This document shows, piece after piece, positions 1-6,503 of a DNA stretch of 42,315 nt. How positions within the stretch are numbered: the first letter of the stretch is position 1; each line of letters starts with the position of its first letter. Position numbers and translations under genes: made by a program. Where the stretch lies: positions 1-42,315 of the forward strand of contig CAJUPM010000016.1 in assembly GCA_910588425.1 (NCBI GenBank), in the 5' to 3' direction. The notes beneath the pieces are model-generated. The model did no database searches, had not been told where the DNA came from, and saw nothing but the letters and a program-made list of their open reading frames with translations. Origin of the DNA: an uncultured Christensenellaceae bacterium (GTDB lineage: Bacteria > Bacillota > Clostridia > Christensenellales > Christensenellaceae).

Positions 1-2124
1 ACCCACGATGCCCAGATCATTGAGATCCGGCTTGACGCAGTTGTTTGGGCAGCCGCCCACCGCAATTTTAAACTTGTGCGGCAGCTTGACATCCGCATAC
101 CCATGATAGAACCGCTCGTGGATCTCCTGGGAGAGTGCAAAGGTATCGATGAGCCCGTATTGGCAGGTCGTCCCCTTGCAGGAAACCACCGGCCGCACTT
201 TGGATCCCGTCCCGCCCGTCTCCAGGCCGGCCCGGGCCAGCTCCTCGCGCAGCGGCTCAATCTGCTCATAAGGCACACCCTGTATCTCGATGGTGAGCCG
301 GGATGTCATGGTAATCTCGCCGCTGCCAAACTTCTCGGCGGCCTGCGCAATGGCGCGGCTCTCCTCTGCCGTGATCTTGCCGTTGCGCGTGATGACGCGC
401 CCATTAAACACACCCGGCCGCGTTTTATCCTGCAAAAAGCCCAGCGCCTTCACCCTTGCAATCTCTGTCGGCGGCACCTTCCGCTCTGCCCCAGGCACGC
501 GCACTGGCTGGAACGCCGTCGCTCCTTCCAGCACAACTGTGTTTTCATATCCATAATGGCGCATCCGGGTTTGCAGGAAATACGCCCGCTTGCCCCTGCT
601 GCAAACCAGCAACAGCTTTTCCTCCTTGCCAATGCCCGGGATTTCCCCGTCCACCTTGGTCAAATCCACATGTGTCGCGCCAGGGATGCTGGGGACCGCG
701 CCTGCATCGATGATGCGGTAGCCCTGCGCCGCGCCCGCCGCATATTCGGCCGGCGTCATGCTGACGAGTTTGCCCTCCAGTTTGTTGAGCAGGATATAGG
801 CCACCTGCGTCATGGGGTGAATGGCCGTGGAGAAAGGCGGTGCGTAGGCGAAATCTGCGCCTTCAAAATCCTCCAGCCTGGCGCCCATGTTCATGCCCAT
901 AACGGCAATATCCACCATTTTATCCACAGCGCCCGGCCCCAGCACCTGCACCCCCAGCAGCCGGTGCGTCTGTTTATCCGCGATGAGCTTTGTGGCAAAA
1001 AATGCCACATCCGGATAGTAATGTGCCTTATCGTCGGTAACGGCCAGCGCCGTAGCAACGTCGTAGCCCGCCTCCTTTGCCTGGCGCTCGGTCAGCCCGG
1101 TTTTGCCGCAGTTCAGCCCGGGGAGCCTGACGACGCCCGTCCCCAAAACGCCGGGATAGCGCCTCTGCTCGCCCGCCAGAACCTGTGCCAGCATCCGCCC
1201 CTGCAGATTGGCCGAAGAGCCCATGGCAGACCACTGCTCCCGGCCTGTGATGCGGTGATAGACCATCGCGCAGTCCCCTGCCGCGTAGACATCCGGCAGA
1301 TTGGTGCGCATCTGTTCGTCAACTTTGATGCAGCCGCGCACCAGCTTGATGCCGCTCCCTTGCAAAAATTCCGTGTTGGGCCGAATCCCTGCCGAGAGCA
1401 CGACCAGATCGCAGGGCAGCTCGCCCACATCCGTGCGCACTGCGCGCACTTTGCCGTCTCCCAAAATCTCCTCGGCCTTGGTGCCCGTCAGCACGGAAAT
1501 GCCTTCCCGCCTTAAATGCCGCTGCACATATGCCGCCATTTCCGCATCCAAAATTCCGGGCATGAGCTGTTCTGCAAAATCTATAACTGTAACGCCGATG
1601 CCCTGGGCTTTCAGGTTCTCCGCCACTTCCAGGCCGATAAAGCCTCCCCCGACGACCACCGCCCGCCTGACGCTTTCGGCCTGCACATAGGCTCGAATGG
1701 CGACGGCATCCTCCGGCGTGCGCATCTTATAGATTCCCTTTTGTTCTATGCCAGGAATGGGCGGCAAAATCGAGCGCGCGCCCGTGGCGATGACGAGGGC
1801 GTCGTAATCCAGCTCTCTCTGCTCCGCCCGAGCGAGATCGCGCACCAGCACTTTCTTTTTGGTGCTCTCCAGCGCGATGGCCTCCACGCCCGTCTGCACG
1901 CAAACGCCCGTCAAATCTGCATATTTTTGGGGTGTATTGACGATGAGCTCTGCCTCATCCTCAATCGCCCCGCCCACATAATAGGGCAGTGCACAGCCCG
2001 CATAGGAAATCTCCCGATCCCGGGTGATCAGCGTAACCTGCGCGTCTCTGTCTTCCCGTTTGAGCTTGGCAGCCGTCTTTGTCCCGGCCGCAACCCCGCC
2101 AATGATGAGTATTTTTCTCTGCAT
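1..2124 (-). CDS. FAD-dependent CoA-disulfide reductase-like / rhodanese / sulfite reductase fusion (3' end outside window)
   Basis: The gene is open for 708 codons and runs off the left edge. Residues 1-445 are an NAD(P)H/FAD disulfide oxidoreductase: the N-terminal dinucleotide loop is GGVAAG, a second one is GGGFIG at 159-164, and Cys44 in YAGCALPYY matches the redox Cys of CoA-disulfide reductases and NADH oxidases. Residues 455-540 are a rhodanese domain with its loop Cys at 508 (VCSRGKRA). From about 570 there is a nitrite/sulfite reductase half-domain with CKGTTC (Cys649, 654) and CPNNC (Cys692, 696), the usual ligands of a 4Fe-4S/siroheme centre. The likely role is handling thiol or persulfide sulfur with NAD(P)H, but the substrate is unknown. 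The start has an ideal site (GGAGGAGAGG) inside the end of the upstream DUF134 gene, only two bases away, so the pair is an operon. Confidence 0.88.
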   Translation of the reverse strand, partial: MQRKILIIGGVAAGTKTAAKLKREDRDAQVTLITRDREISYAGCALPYYVGGAIEDEAELIVNTPQKYADLTGVCVQTGVEAIALESTKKKVLVRDLARAEQRELDYDALVIATGARSILPPIPGIEQKGIYKMRTPEDAVAIRAYVQAESVRRAVVVGGGFIGLEVAENLKAQGIGVTVIDFAEQLMPGILDAEMAAYVQRHLRREGISVLTGTKAEEILGDGKVRAVRTDVGELPCDLVVLSAGIRPNTEFLQGSGIKLVRGCIKVDEQMRTNLPDVYAAGDCAMVYHRITGREQWSAMGSSANLQGRMLAQVLAGEQRRYPGVLGTGVVRLPGLNCGKTGLTERQAKEAGYDVATALAVTDDKAHYYPDVAFFATKLIADKQTHRLLGVQVLGPGAVDKMVDIAVMGMNMGARLEDFEGADFAYAPPFSTAIHPMTQVAYILLNKLEGKLVSMTPAEYAAGAAQGYRIIDAGAVPSIPGATHVDLTKVDGEIPGIGKEEKLLLVCSRGKRAYFLQTRMRHYGYENTVVLEGATAFQPVRVPGAERKVPPTEIARVKALGFLQDKTRPGVFNGRVITRNGKITAEESRAIAQAAEKFGSGEITMTSRLTIEIQGVPYEQIEPLREELARAGLETGGTGSKVRPVVSCKGTTCQYGLIDTFALSQEIHERFYHGYADVKLPHKFKIAVGGCPNNCVKPDLNDLGIVG

Positions 2125-2126
2125 TT

Positions 2127-2480
2127 TTACCTCTCCTCCATGCCTGTTTGCCGATGGCAGCAGTGCGCCTCCCCGGCGCATTCCGGCTTCAATGCCGCGC
2201 ATACCAGCACGTCTCCTCCCGCAATGAGAATTTGCTTGCCGTTGACCAGCGCATCCGCAATCTTTTCGCGCACGGTTTCATACATGCGGGTAACGGTCGG
2301 CCGGGAAACCTGCATTTTTTTCGCGCACTCCTCCTGCGTCAGTTTTGCATAATCCAGCAAGCGAATCACCTCATATTCATCATACCCGATGGTAACGCTG
2401 CCTGCTTCCTCCAATTCCGGGAAAAAGTGCGTTACTTTCGGCTTCGAACAGATATATCTGCATTTCTGTGGCCTTGCCAT
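2127..2480 (-). CDS. DUF134 family putative DNA-binding protein
   Basis: A 117-residue protein beginning MARPQKCRYICSKPK, the usual DUF134 opening, with a helix-turn-helix around residues 45-80 (TQEECAKKMQVSRPTVTRMYE). The C-terminus carries several Cys and His residues (ECAGEAHCCHR), which could bind metal or an Fe-S cluster. I chose the start at 2480 because an AGGAGG lies upstream and the family begins there; an ATG 15 codons further up has no ribosome site. It is co-transcribed with the redox fusion gene two bases downstream, so it probably regulates that operon, possibly by sensing redox state or sulfur. The target and signal are not visible in the sequence. Confidence 0.85.
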   Translation of the reverse strand: MARPQKCRYICSKPKVTHFFPELEEAGSVTIGYDEYEVIRLLDYAKLTQEECAKKMQVSRPTVTRMYETVREKIADALVNGKQILIAGGDVLVCAALKPECAGEAHCCHRQTGMEER

Positions 2481-2504
2481 AAAGCATCTCGCCTCCTGCT
2501 TTTT

Positions 2505-2532
2505 AGTATAATAGCTTATGAACATATGTCAA
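2505..2532 (-). promoter_or_regulatory. Sigma-A-type promoter of the DUF134-oxidoreductase operon
   Basis: On the minus strand TTGACA and TATACT are separated by 16 bases, about 25 bases upstream of the DUF134 start. The spacer contains CATATGTTCATA, which resembles half of the ArsR operator near 30340; any significance is speculative. Confidence 0.65.
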
Positions 2533-2618
2533 TAATCTTTTTTAACCCGCCTGCATCTTAATTGTGCGGAACGCCAAATATTTTTCACAGTGTTTTCACA
2601 GAAAGCAGGATAAAATCC

Positions 2619-2647
2619 TTGAATTTTTCAAATAAGTTTGATATAAT
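2619..2647 (+). promoter_or_regulatory. Promoter of the tRNA-Ser/tRNA-Val transcript
   Basis: TTGAAT and TATAAT with a 17-base spacer, ending about 40 bases upstream of the mature tRNA-Ser. No other gene starts between here and the tRNAs. Confidence 0.65.
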
Positions 2648-2688
2648 TCAAAAAGGCGTCAAGAAAGCCTTGGCAAAGCGCCCGGAGT

Positions 2689-2777
2689 GGAGAAGTATCG
2701 AAGTGGTCATAACGAGCGCGACTCGAAATCGTGTTGCCCGCAAGGGCACGTGGGTTCGAATCCCACCTTCTCCGCCA
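2689..2777 (+). tRNA. tRNA-Ser(CGA)
   Basis: Class II tRNA with acceptor stem GGAGAAG/CTTCTCC, a 7-base anticodon loop CTCGAAA giving anticodon CGA (codon UCG), a long variable arm, T arm GTGGG-TTCGAAT-CCCAC, and an encoded CCA at 2775-2777. Confidence 0.95.
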
Positions 2778-2854
2778 TTTGGGCAATGAGAGCGCGAAAG
2801 AGTAAAAAGCCTTTGGCTCTTATCGTTTAGTCTTCTTGGCTCACCTATCTATTT

Positions 2855-2930
2855 GGAGGCGTAGCTCAGCTGGGAGAGCACTTGCTTCACACGCAAGGGG
2901 TCACTGGTTCGAGTCCAGCCGTCTCCACCA
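2855..2930 (+). tRNA. tRNA-Val(CAC)
   Basis: A 76-base cloverleaf with acceptor GGAGGCG/CGTCTCC, anticodon stem CTTGC/GCAAG with loop TTCACAC (anticodon CAC, codon GUG), T loop TTCGAGT and an encoded CCA. It lies at the left border of the AT-rich island. Confidence 0.95.
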
Positions 2931-2931
2931 C

Positions 2932-2959
2932 AAAAAACCGCTCTATAGAGCGGTTTTTT
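2932..2959 (+). terminator. Rho-independent terminator after tRNA-Val
   Basis: ACCGCTC-TATA-GAGCGGT stem flanked by A6 and T6, directly after the CCA of tRNA-Val. Confidence 0.9.
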
Positions 2960-3124
2960 CATGTCTTTTTATTCAGCGCCAACGCCTAAAATCATGCTCT
3001 GACTACATTTTTGACTACAAAAGGAAAAAATGGGAGAAGCCTTTTCTTCCTTTCTCCGTTTTCCCTCTGCCGGTATCTTCGCACAAAAGTAGCTTCCTAT
3101 TCCATTGCCCGGCAAATTGTAAAA

Positions 3125-3170
3125 TTCCATAATTTTCCAGTAACATGTTTTTTAGGAAAAAATTATGGAA
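3125..3170 (+). promoter_or_regulatory. Inverted repeat enclosing the ribosome site and start codon of the left XRE gene
   Basis: TTCCATAATTTTCC at 3125-3138 is the reverse complement, apart from a two-base bulge, of GGAAAAAATTATGGAA at 3155-3170. The right arm contains the ribosome site (AGGA) and the ATG at 3165. It could be an operator for autoregulation, or an mRNA hairpin that hides the start. Confidence 0.6.
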
Positions 3171-3437
3171 AACCTTTACCCAAAGACTGTCGCTCAAAAT
3201 ATCCTGAAGTTTCGCAAAGAAGCTGGCCTTTCTCAATTTGCTCTCGCTATCGAAGCCGGCATTGATCCTAAAACGCTTCACGCGATCGAACATGCCAATG
3301 CCAATTTGGAATTAAGTACTCTGAACAAAATCTCAAACGCACTGGGCATTTCTGTGGAGTGTCTTTTTGATGGGCTTGAAGATCCGCTCTCCAAGTTGGA
3401 TTCGCTGATTTGCCTCCTATCTCAGAAGTGCGAGTAG
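3165..3437 (+). CDS. XRE-family helix-turn-helix regulator (left end of island)
   Basis: A 90-residue single-domain Cro/CI-type protein. Residues 9-66 form the helix-turn-helix, with recognition elements GLSQ-x4-IEAGIDPKTLHAIE, followed by an acidic/hydrophobic tail (LSKLDSLICLL) that could be a dimer interface. It shares about half of its residues with the XRE protein at 10521-10790 on the opposite strand; the two lie at opposite ends of the toxin island and point inward. Ribosome site AGGA is 7 bases from the ATG, inside an inverted repeat. It probably controls the island or itself. No integrase or phage structural gene accompanies it. Confidence 0.85.
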   Translation: MENLYPKTVAQNILKFRKEAGLSQFALAIEAGIDPKTLHAIEHANANLELSTLNKISNALGISVECLFDGLEDPLSKLDSLICLLSQKCE

Positions 3438-3590
3438 ATACAGAGGTTTCGCCGCGCTTTTCCATTCCTGCGCAAAATTTGACACATGTCTCTCCAGCGC
3501 GATCCGCCATTCTTCGGCGTTTAATCTCGCTATGAAATTTATAGCGATTTATCAAAACCGCCCGGGAAGGCTCAATCTAAATGTCGGCAA

Positions 3591-3630
3591 AAAGAAAAAG
3601 AGCAGGAGTTTTCCTGCTCTTTTTCTTTTT
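3591..3630 (-). terminator. Shared-stem terminator HP1, end of the immunity tail
   Basis: AGAGCAGGA (3599-3607) pairs with TCCTGCTCT (3612-3620), flanked by A and T tracts, so it can stop transcription from both sides. The same stem recurs at 4633, 6086, 7137 and 21379. Confidence 0.85.
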
Positions 3631-3652
3631 ATTTTCTTAAAATTACATCGTT

Positions 3653-3898
3653 CTAAGGCCTTCTTTTAACATAAGAAAACCAACCTGCTTTTTTAATATC
3701 TTCTATTGATGCAAAGTCTGATAAACCATACTTAAATCTGGAGCCACTTCGATCGGCTAAAGCATCTTGAGGTGTGTGCCATTCAGCTTCACATTCATCA
3801 CAGCAAATATATAACTTGCTTGTCTCCCTTTCCTTTAAAATCTCCTGCATGCCCTGTCTGCAAATAGGGCAGTTTCCAATAAAATAGCAATTGTCCAT
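3653..3898 (-). CDS. Zinc-ribbon probable immunity protein, copy B
   Basis: An 81-residue protein with two Cys pairs, CPIC near residue 10 and CDEC near residue 35, arranged as a small zinc ribbon, and a conserved end (DIKKAGWFSY). It aligns without gaps with the 81-residue protein at 7193-7438, with about 65% identical residues. Copy A directly follows the full-length toxin, so I infer this is an immunity protein retained from an earlier toxin of the same type, or a second-line protector. It lies 18 bases after the CdiI-like gene and is followed by hairpin HP1. No toxin module precedes it here. The immunity function is inferred from position. Confidence 0.65.
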   Translation of the reverse strand: MDNCYFIGNCPICRQGMQEILKERETSKLYICCDECEAEWHTPQDALADRSGSRFKYGLSDFASIEDIKKAGWFSYVKRRP

Positions 3899-3916
3899 TT
3901 CTTTCCTCTTCTCTAT

Positions 3917-4336
3917 TTACGTCAATCTGTCGGTTTGTAGCATACTGGCAGCTTTCAAAAGCAGTTGTTCAAAATCTTGGCGTTCTTCTGGCAATTCCCA
4001 CTCATAAACAGCTAAAAATCTTGTTGCAAGCTCCAAAAAATCAGAAGCCCGCTGTGTGTCTAGTTGTTCCGCATGGTTGGATAGGTATCGCAGCAGCGTT
4101 TCTAAAAGTTGTCCGTCATACATTTCACCGGACAACGGGTTAGAATATAGCCTTTGCCATGCCATAGGGACCGCAATATCACTAAACACGTCCTGCCGCG
4201 GCATTCTTGAAATATCCGCTATATCTAATTCTTCAGGGCATTTCTCTATCATGTTGTTATACCAGTTATCTAGCGCACAGTCATTCTTGAGCGTTCTAAT
4301 GTCAATGTTCTTTAAAGATTTAATAGACACATTCAT
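3917..4336 (-). CDS. CdiI-like contact-dependent inhibition immunity protein
   Basis: A 139-residue soluble, acidic protein. The central block RMPRQDVFSDIAVPMAWQRL followed by PLSGEMYDGQLLETLL resembles immunity proteins from contact-dependent inhibition and other polymorphic-toxin loci (R-Q ... A-P ... L ... P-x-G-E-x-Y-D-G-x-L-L). The remainder is predicted to be helical. It belongs to a run of orphan immunity genes, with no complete toxin before it. The start codon overlaps the end of a 45-codon open frame (4320-4457). Recognition is by eye and the specific family number is not claimed. Confidence 0.6.
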   Translation of the reverse strand: MNVSIKSLKNIDIRTLKNDCALDNWYNNMIEKCPEELDIADISRMPRQDVFSDIAVPMAWQRLYSNPLSGEMYDGQLLETLLRYLSNHAEQLDTQRASDFLELATRFLAVYEWELPEERQDFEQLLLKAASMLQTDRLT

Positions 4337-4457
4337 AGTCCCTGCATATCTCCGTATAGTAATCTGATTTTGAATATATATTTATCATATCATATTCCGG
4401 GTACAAATTAGCTGTTATTTGAATTTCTTCCAAATTTACATCGTAAAGCTTTTCCAT
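4320..4457 (-). CDS. Small open frame (45 aa), possible remnant of a toxin or immunity gene
   Basis: ATG at 4457 opens a 45-residue acidic, Tyr-rich frame starting MEKLYDVNLEEIQITANLYP and ending RDYECVY. It overlaps the start of the downstream CdiI-like gene by 17 bases, as translationally coupled toxin-immunity pairs often do. The ribosome site is weak (only AGG close to the ATG) and I recognise no family. It may be the decayed 3' end of a lost toxin cassette, or a chance frame in AT-rich DNA. Confidence 0.3.
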   Translation of the reverse strand: MEKLYDVNLEEIQITANLYPEYDMINIYSKSDYYTEICRDYECVY

Positions 4458-4515
4458 TGTCCTATCTATCGCCTGCTCTCTTTACTAAAAGCCATTACAC
4501 GATAGGGTTTTGTTG

Positions 4516-4617
4516 TTAATTCGCAATTCCTTTTAGGCTCCGTTTGTATGCAAATAGAGTTTTTCTGAAAGTATTAAAATCATACGGGTGCAGTTTACTC
4601 CTCTTCTTTTCGCGCAT
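4516..4617 (-). CDS. Small basic open frame (33 aa), doubtful
   Basis: ATG at 4617 just downstream of hairpin HP2 opens a 33-codon Lys/Arg-rich frame (MREKKRSKLHPYDFNTFRK...). There is no clear ribosome site. It sits where a toxin cassette would be expected to begin, so it may be a cassette remnant. The rest of the 4337-4632 gap (about 300 bases) shows no other support for a gene. Confidence 0.2.
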   Translation of the reverse strand: MREKKRSKLHPYDFNTFRKTLFAYKRSLKGIAN

Positions 4618-4632
4618 TTTCGCGTAATAGAA

Positions 4633-4654
4633 AGAGCAGGAGTTTTCCTGCTCT
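4633..4654 (-). terminator. Shared-stem terminator HP2
   Basis: AGAGCAGGA-gttt-TCCTGCTCT with a short U-rich tail, after the colicin D immunity-like gene. Same stem as HP1, HP3 and HP4. Confidence 0.75.
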
Positions 4655-4690
4655 TTCTTGTTCAGCATCTCTCAATAGGAATCCAGATTT

Positions 4691-5002
4691 CTATTCCTTC
4701 TCTAAAGCCTCCAACGAGGATAAATATTTTCCAATTCTTTGATGCAGCTGTTGTTCATCAAAATAATTAGGTTCAGCTTTCCGTATCGCAATGTCTGGTT
4801 CGTACAGGTCGCATTCTATATAAATATCATCTAATAGTTCATATACTCTGTCCAAAGGAAGACCGCGAACAATCCCCTTTACTTCATCAAACATATCCAT
4901 ATACTGATTGCAGAAACGCTCTGTTTCTTCTTGCTCCAAAGTAGCTGTCCTGTACCACTTTTTCACAAACTCCATTGACTCTACATATACTTTATTTGTC
5001 AT
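4691..5002 (-). CDS. Colicin D immunity-like protein (orphan immunity)
   Basis: A 103-residue acidic helical protein. The stretch DRVYELLDDIYIECDLYEP-D-x-AIRK ... FDEQQLHQRIGKYLSSL resembles the colicin-D-type tRNase immunity family, which has a similar LFxDvDay ... R ... idExqLr pattern and length. It has a good ribosome site (GGAGG, 8 bases). Neither the gene upstream nor the following one is a toxin of this kind, so it is an orphan that would protect against a tRNase made by another cell or carried formerly by this locus. An inverted repeat at 5034-5074 separates it from the preceding immunity gene. The family call is by eye. Confidence 0.6.
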   Translation of the reverse strand: MTNKVYVESMEFVKKWYRTATLEQEETERFCNQYMDMFDEVKGIVRGLPLDRVYELLDDIYIECDLYEPDIAIRKAEPNYFDEQQLHQRIGKYLSSLEALEKE

Positions 5003-5033
5003 TTTGATGGCCTCCGTTCATACTAACCCTCAC

Positions 5034-5074
5034 TTCATAGAGAAAAATAGGAACTGCCCATCTTCCTCTATGAA
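5034..5074. repeat. Inverted repeat, 9-bp arms
   Basis: TTCATAGAG (5034-5042) and CTCTATGAA (5066-5074) form a perfect 9-bp stem with a 23-base loop, in the gap between two immunity genes. There is no T tract, so it is not an ordinary terminator. It may mark a former module junction. Confidence 0.5.
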
Positions 5075-5095
5075 ATTGTAAAGAGTCCGTCAGGA

Positions 5096-5452
5096 TTACT
5101 CCTCCTGATAAATATATCGCTCTAGTTTTCTCTCCAGGTTCGGATCATTTTGCAATGCCAAGATAACCTTATCCAGTTCAAAATTCCATTCATCTCGATA
5201 CTTCGCTAAAAATGTAAAAAGGAGGAGTTTTATTTGTGCTCCTGTCATAACCTTATCCTTCCCACACACTTTTTCGACACACTGTTCCCAGTCTTCCCAT
5301 ACGGCTATATCCGCAGGCATCTGATCCTCACCAAACAAGTAAGGATCCATATCGCTCAATAGTGATCGAAGGGCATCATCATCGCCCGCTTTCTCAAAAA
5401 AGAAGTCATCCAAATAATTAAATACTGCTAAGTATATCTCGTGAGATGTCAT
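5096..5452 (-). CDS. Probable immunity protein for orphan toxin cassette 1
   Basis: A 118-residue acidic protein (MTSHEIYLAVFNYLDDFFFE...) with no recognised motif; it appears largely helical. I chose ATG 5452 because AAAGGAG lies 6 bases upstream; the longer frame reaching 5545 runs over the end of the toxin cassette. It follows that cassette by 52 bases in the same direction, the classic toxin-immunity arrangement, and the acidic composition suits binding to a basic nuclease. The function is inferred from position. Confidence 0.6.
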   Translation of the reverse strand: MTSHEIYLAVFNYLDDFFFEKAGDDDALRSLLSDMDPYLFGEDQMPADIAVWEDWEQCVEKVCGKDKVMTGAQIKLLLFTFLAKYRDEWNFELDKVILALQNDPNLERKLERYIYQEE

Positions 5453-5504
5453 ATTTTTCTCCTTTCTATTTCTTAGGCTTTCTTGGTTTATTGTTCGGAG
5501 AAAA

Positions 5505-6068
5505 TCAAGTTTTTGGATCCCAAGTTCTTCTCGGATCTGGGGCATTTATACCCGCATTATCAATTGTATTACCCCAACACCTTACCCAGACCTGTGAGCC
5601 ATCCTCTCCTATCAGAGCGTACCAAGTGCATCCCCTTTTATCAGTTCCTACATAACATGCTTTATCATTAGCTATACGCTCGAGCAAAAGTCGATTTTCC
5701 GGAGTATCAATGATATGTCCTGGTCTATCTGCAAATATATGCTTAAGTTGCGCGTCGTTTTGGGGCAATTTATTTGTCTTATTATTTACTCTCATTGTAG
5801 CATCAGAGGTACCATTTTCGCTAGTAGGTTTTGTCTGTTTCTCACTCTGCCCATCCACGCTCACTTGCGCTTTCGCGCCATCGTCAGTCTGCGTACCAAA
5901 GATTTTGCCAAATGTCTCCACACTGCCATCCTGAACAATGGGGCCATTGTTCGCATCTTGCGCTTGTTTCAATCCTCCTTCTCCCGTATCCTGCGTGGAT
6001 GCAGGGTTCTTCCCATTTTGGAAACCTTCCAGCCCAAAATCAGCTTGATTGTTTTGCCAGTTTGCCAC
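5505..6068 (-). CDS. Orphan toxin C-terminal cassette 1 (linker plus toxin domain, no trunk)
   Basis: A 187-codon frame from a GTG with no ribosome site. The first ~70 residues copy the linker of the full-length toxin (QNNQADFGLEG ... TGEGG-x-KQAQDANNGP ... FGTQTDDGAKAQVSVDGQ). The last ~95 residues are a different domain: LKHIFADRPGHIIDTPENR, LLERIANDKACYVGTDKRG, GSQVWVRCWGNTIDNAGIN and a WDP end. This pattern recurs, in my memory, at the C-termini of Rhs, LXG and phage-head toxins and probably is an RNase; I cannot name the family. The frame continues open 5' of the GTG through hairpin HP3 to a TAA near the end of the preceding immunity gene. It is most likely silent until recombined onto the trunk. 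Confidence 0.65.
   Translation of the reverse strand: MANWQNNQADFGLEGFQNGKNPASTQDTGEGGLKQAQDANNGPIVQDGSVETFGKIFGTQTDDGAKAQVSVDGQSEKQTKPTSENGTSDATMRVNNKTNKLPQNDAQLKHIFADRPGHIIDTPENRLLLERIANDKACYVGTDKRGCTWYALIGEDGSQVWVRCWGNTIDNAGINAPDPRRTWDPKT
5847..6060 (-). repeat. Toxin linker repeat, copy A (orphan cassette 1)
   Basis: About 214 bases nearly identical to 7853-8087 in the full toxin gene. The internal CACTGCCATCCTGAACAATG is shared with copies B and C. It encodes the linker just before the variable toxin domain and so could mediate cassette exchange by homologous recombination. Confidence 0.85.
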
Positions 6069-6085
6069 ATCTCTGTCAATAAAAA

Positions 6086-6107
6086 AGAGCAGGAATTTTC
6101 CTGCTCT
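6086..6107 (-). terminator. Shared-stem terminator HP3
   Basis: AGAGCAGGA-attt-TCCTGCTCT. On the minus strand a T6 run follows, and the orphan cassette linker begins within 20 bases. It should stop transcription arriving from the preceding immunity gene. Confidence 0.85.
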
Positions 6108-6156
6108 TTCTGCACAATCTCTTCTACCTTTAATTTAGAATGGGGTATAGAAACAC

Positions 6157-6495
6157 TTAAAAATCAAACCCCACTAGAGTGCCACTTTTTTGTGCTATCA
6201 TAAAAAGTCTTTGAAGCTGATAAAGAAGTTTATCAGGATTATCTTGAATCAAAGATGCAATAACAGATAGCGCTGTGGGTATCTGCTCCAACCCTATTAC
6301 CTCTTCTTCGTAATCATCAATTAAGGCATCGCAAGCATCATTTAATTCGTCAAGCACACCTAATTTAAGCAGATGATCGAATTGAGCATTATTAATAGAT
6401 AAAGTCACTATCTCCTGTTCATCAATGATTCCATAATTATATTGTTTCGCTGCTTCTGCATTTTTAGGAACTCTAATTAACCTTATTCTATCCAT
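6157..6495 (-). CDS. Probable immunity protein for orphan toxin cassette 2
   Basis: A 112-residue acidic protein beginning MDRIRLIRVPKNAEAAKQYN, with a hydrophobic helical second half. It starts 8 bases after the stop of cassette 2, with GGAGG just before the ATG (on the minus strand), and is followed by hairpin HP3. I do not recognise the family. Tight coupling to a toxin domain and an acidic character are the reasons for the immunity call. Confidence 0.6.
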   Translation of the reverse strand: MDRIRLIRVPKNAEAAKQYNYGIIDEQEIVTLSINNAQFDHLLKLGVLDELNDACDALIDDYEEEVIGLEQIPTALSVIASLIQDNPDKLLYQLQRLFMIAQKSGTLVGFDF

Positions 6496-6503
6496 TACTC
6501 CTC

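Noticed and set aside
76..2352. Long plus-strand frames (76-1515 and 1516-2352)
   Set aside because: They are antisense to the redox fusion gene, whose codons give perfect conserved domains. The antisense frames show no family sequence and no ribosome site.
2562..3132. Two plus-strand frames over the tRNA genes
   Set aside because: They translate the tRNA-Ser and tRNA-Val sequences and have no ribosome sites.
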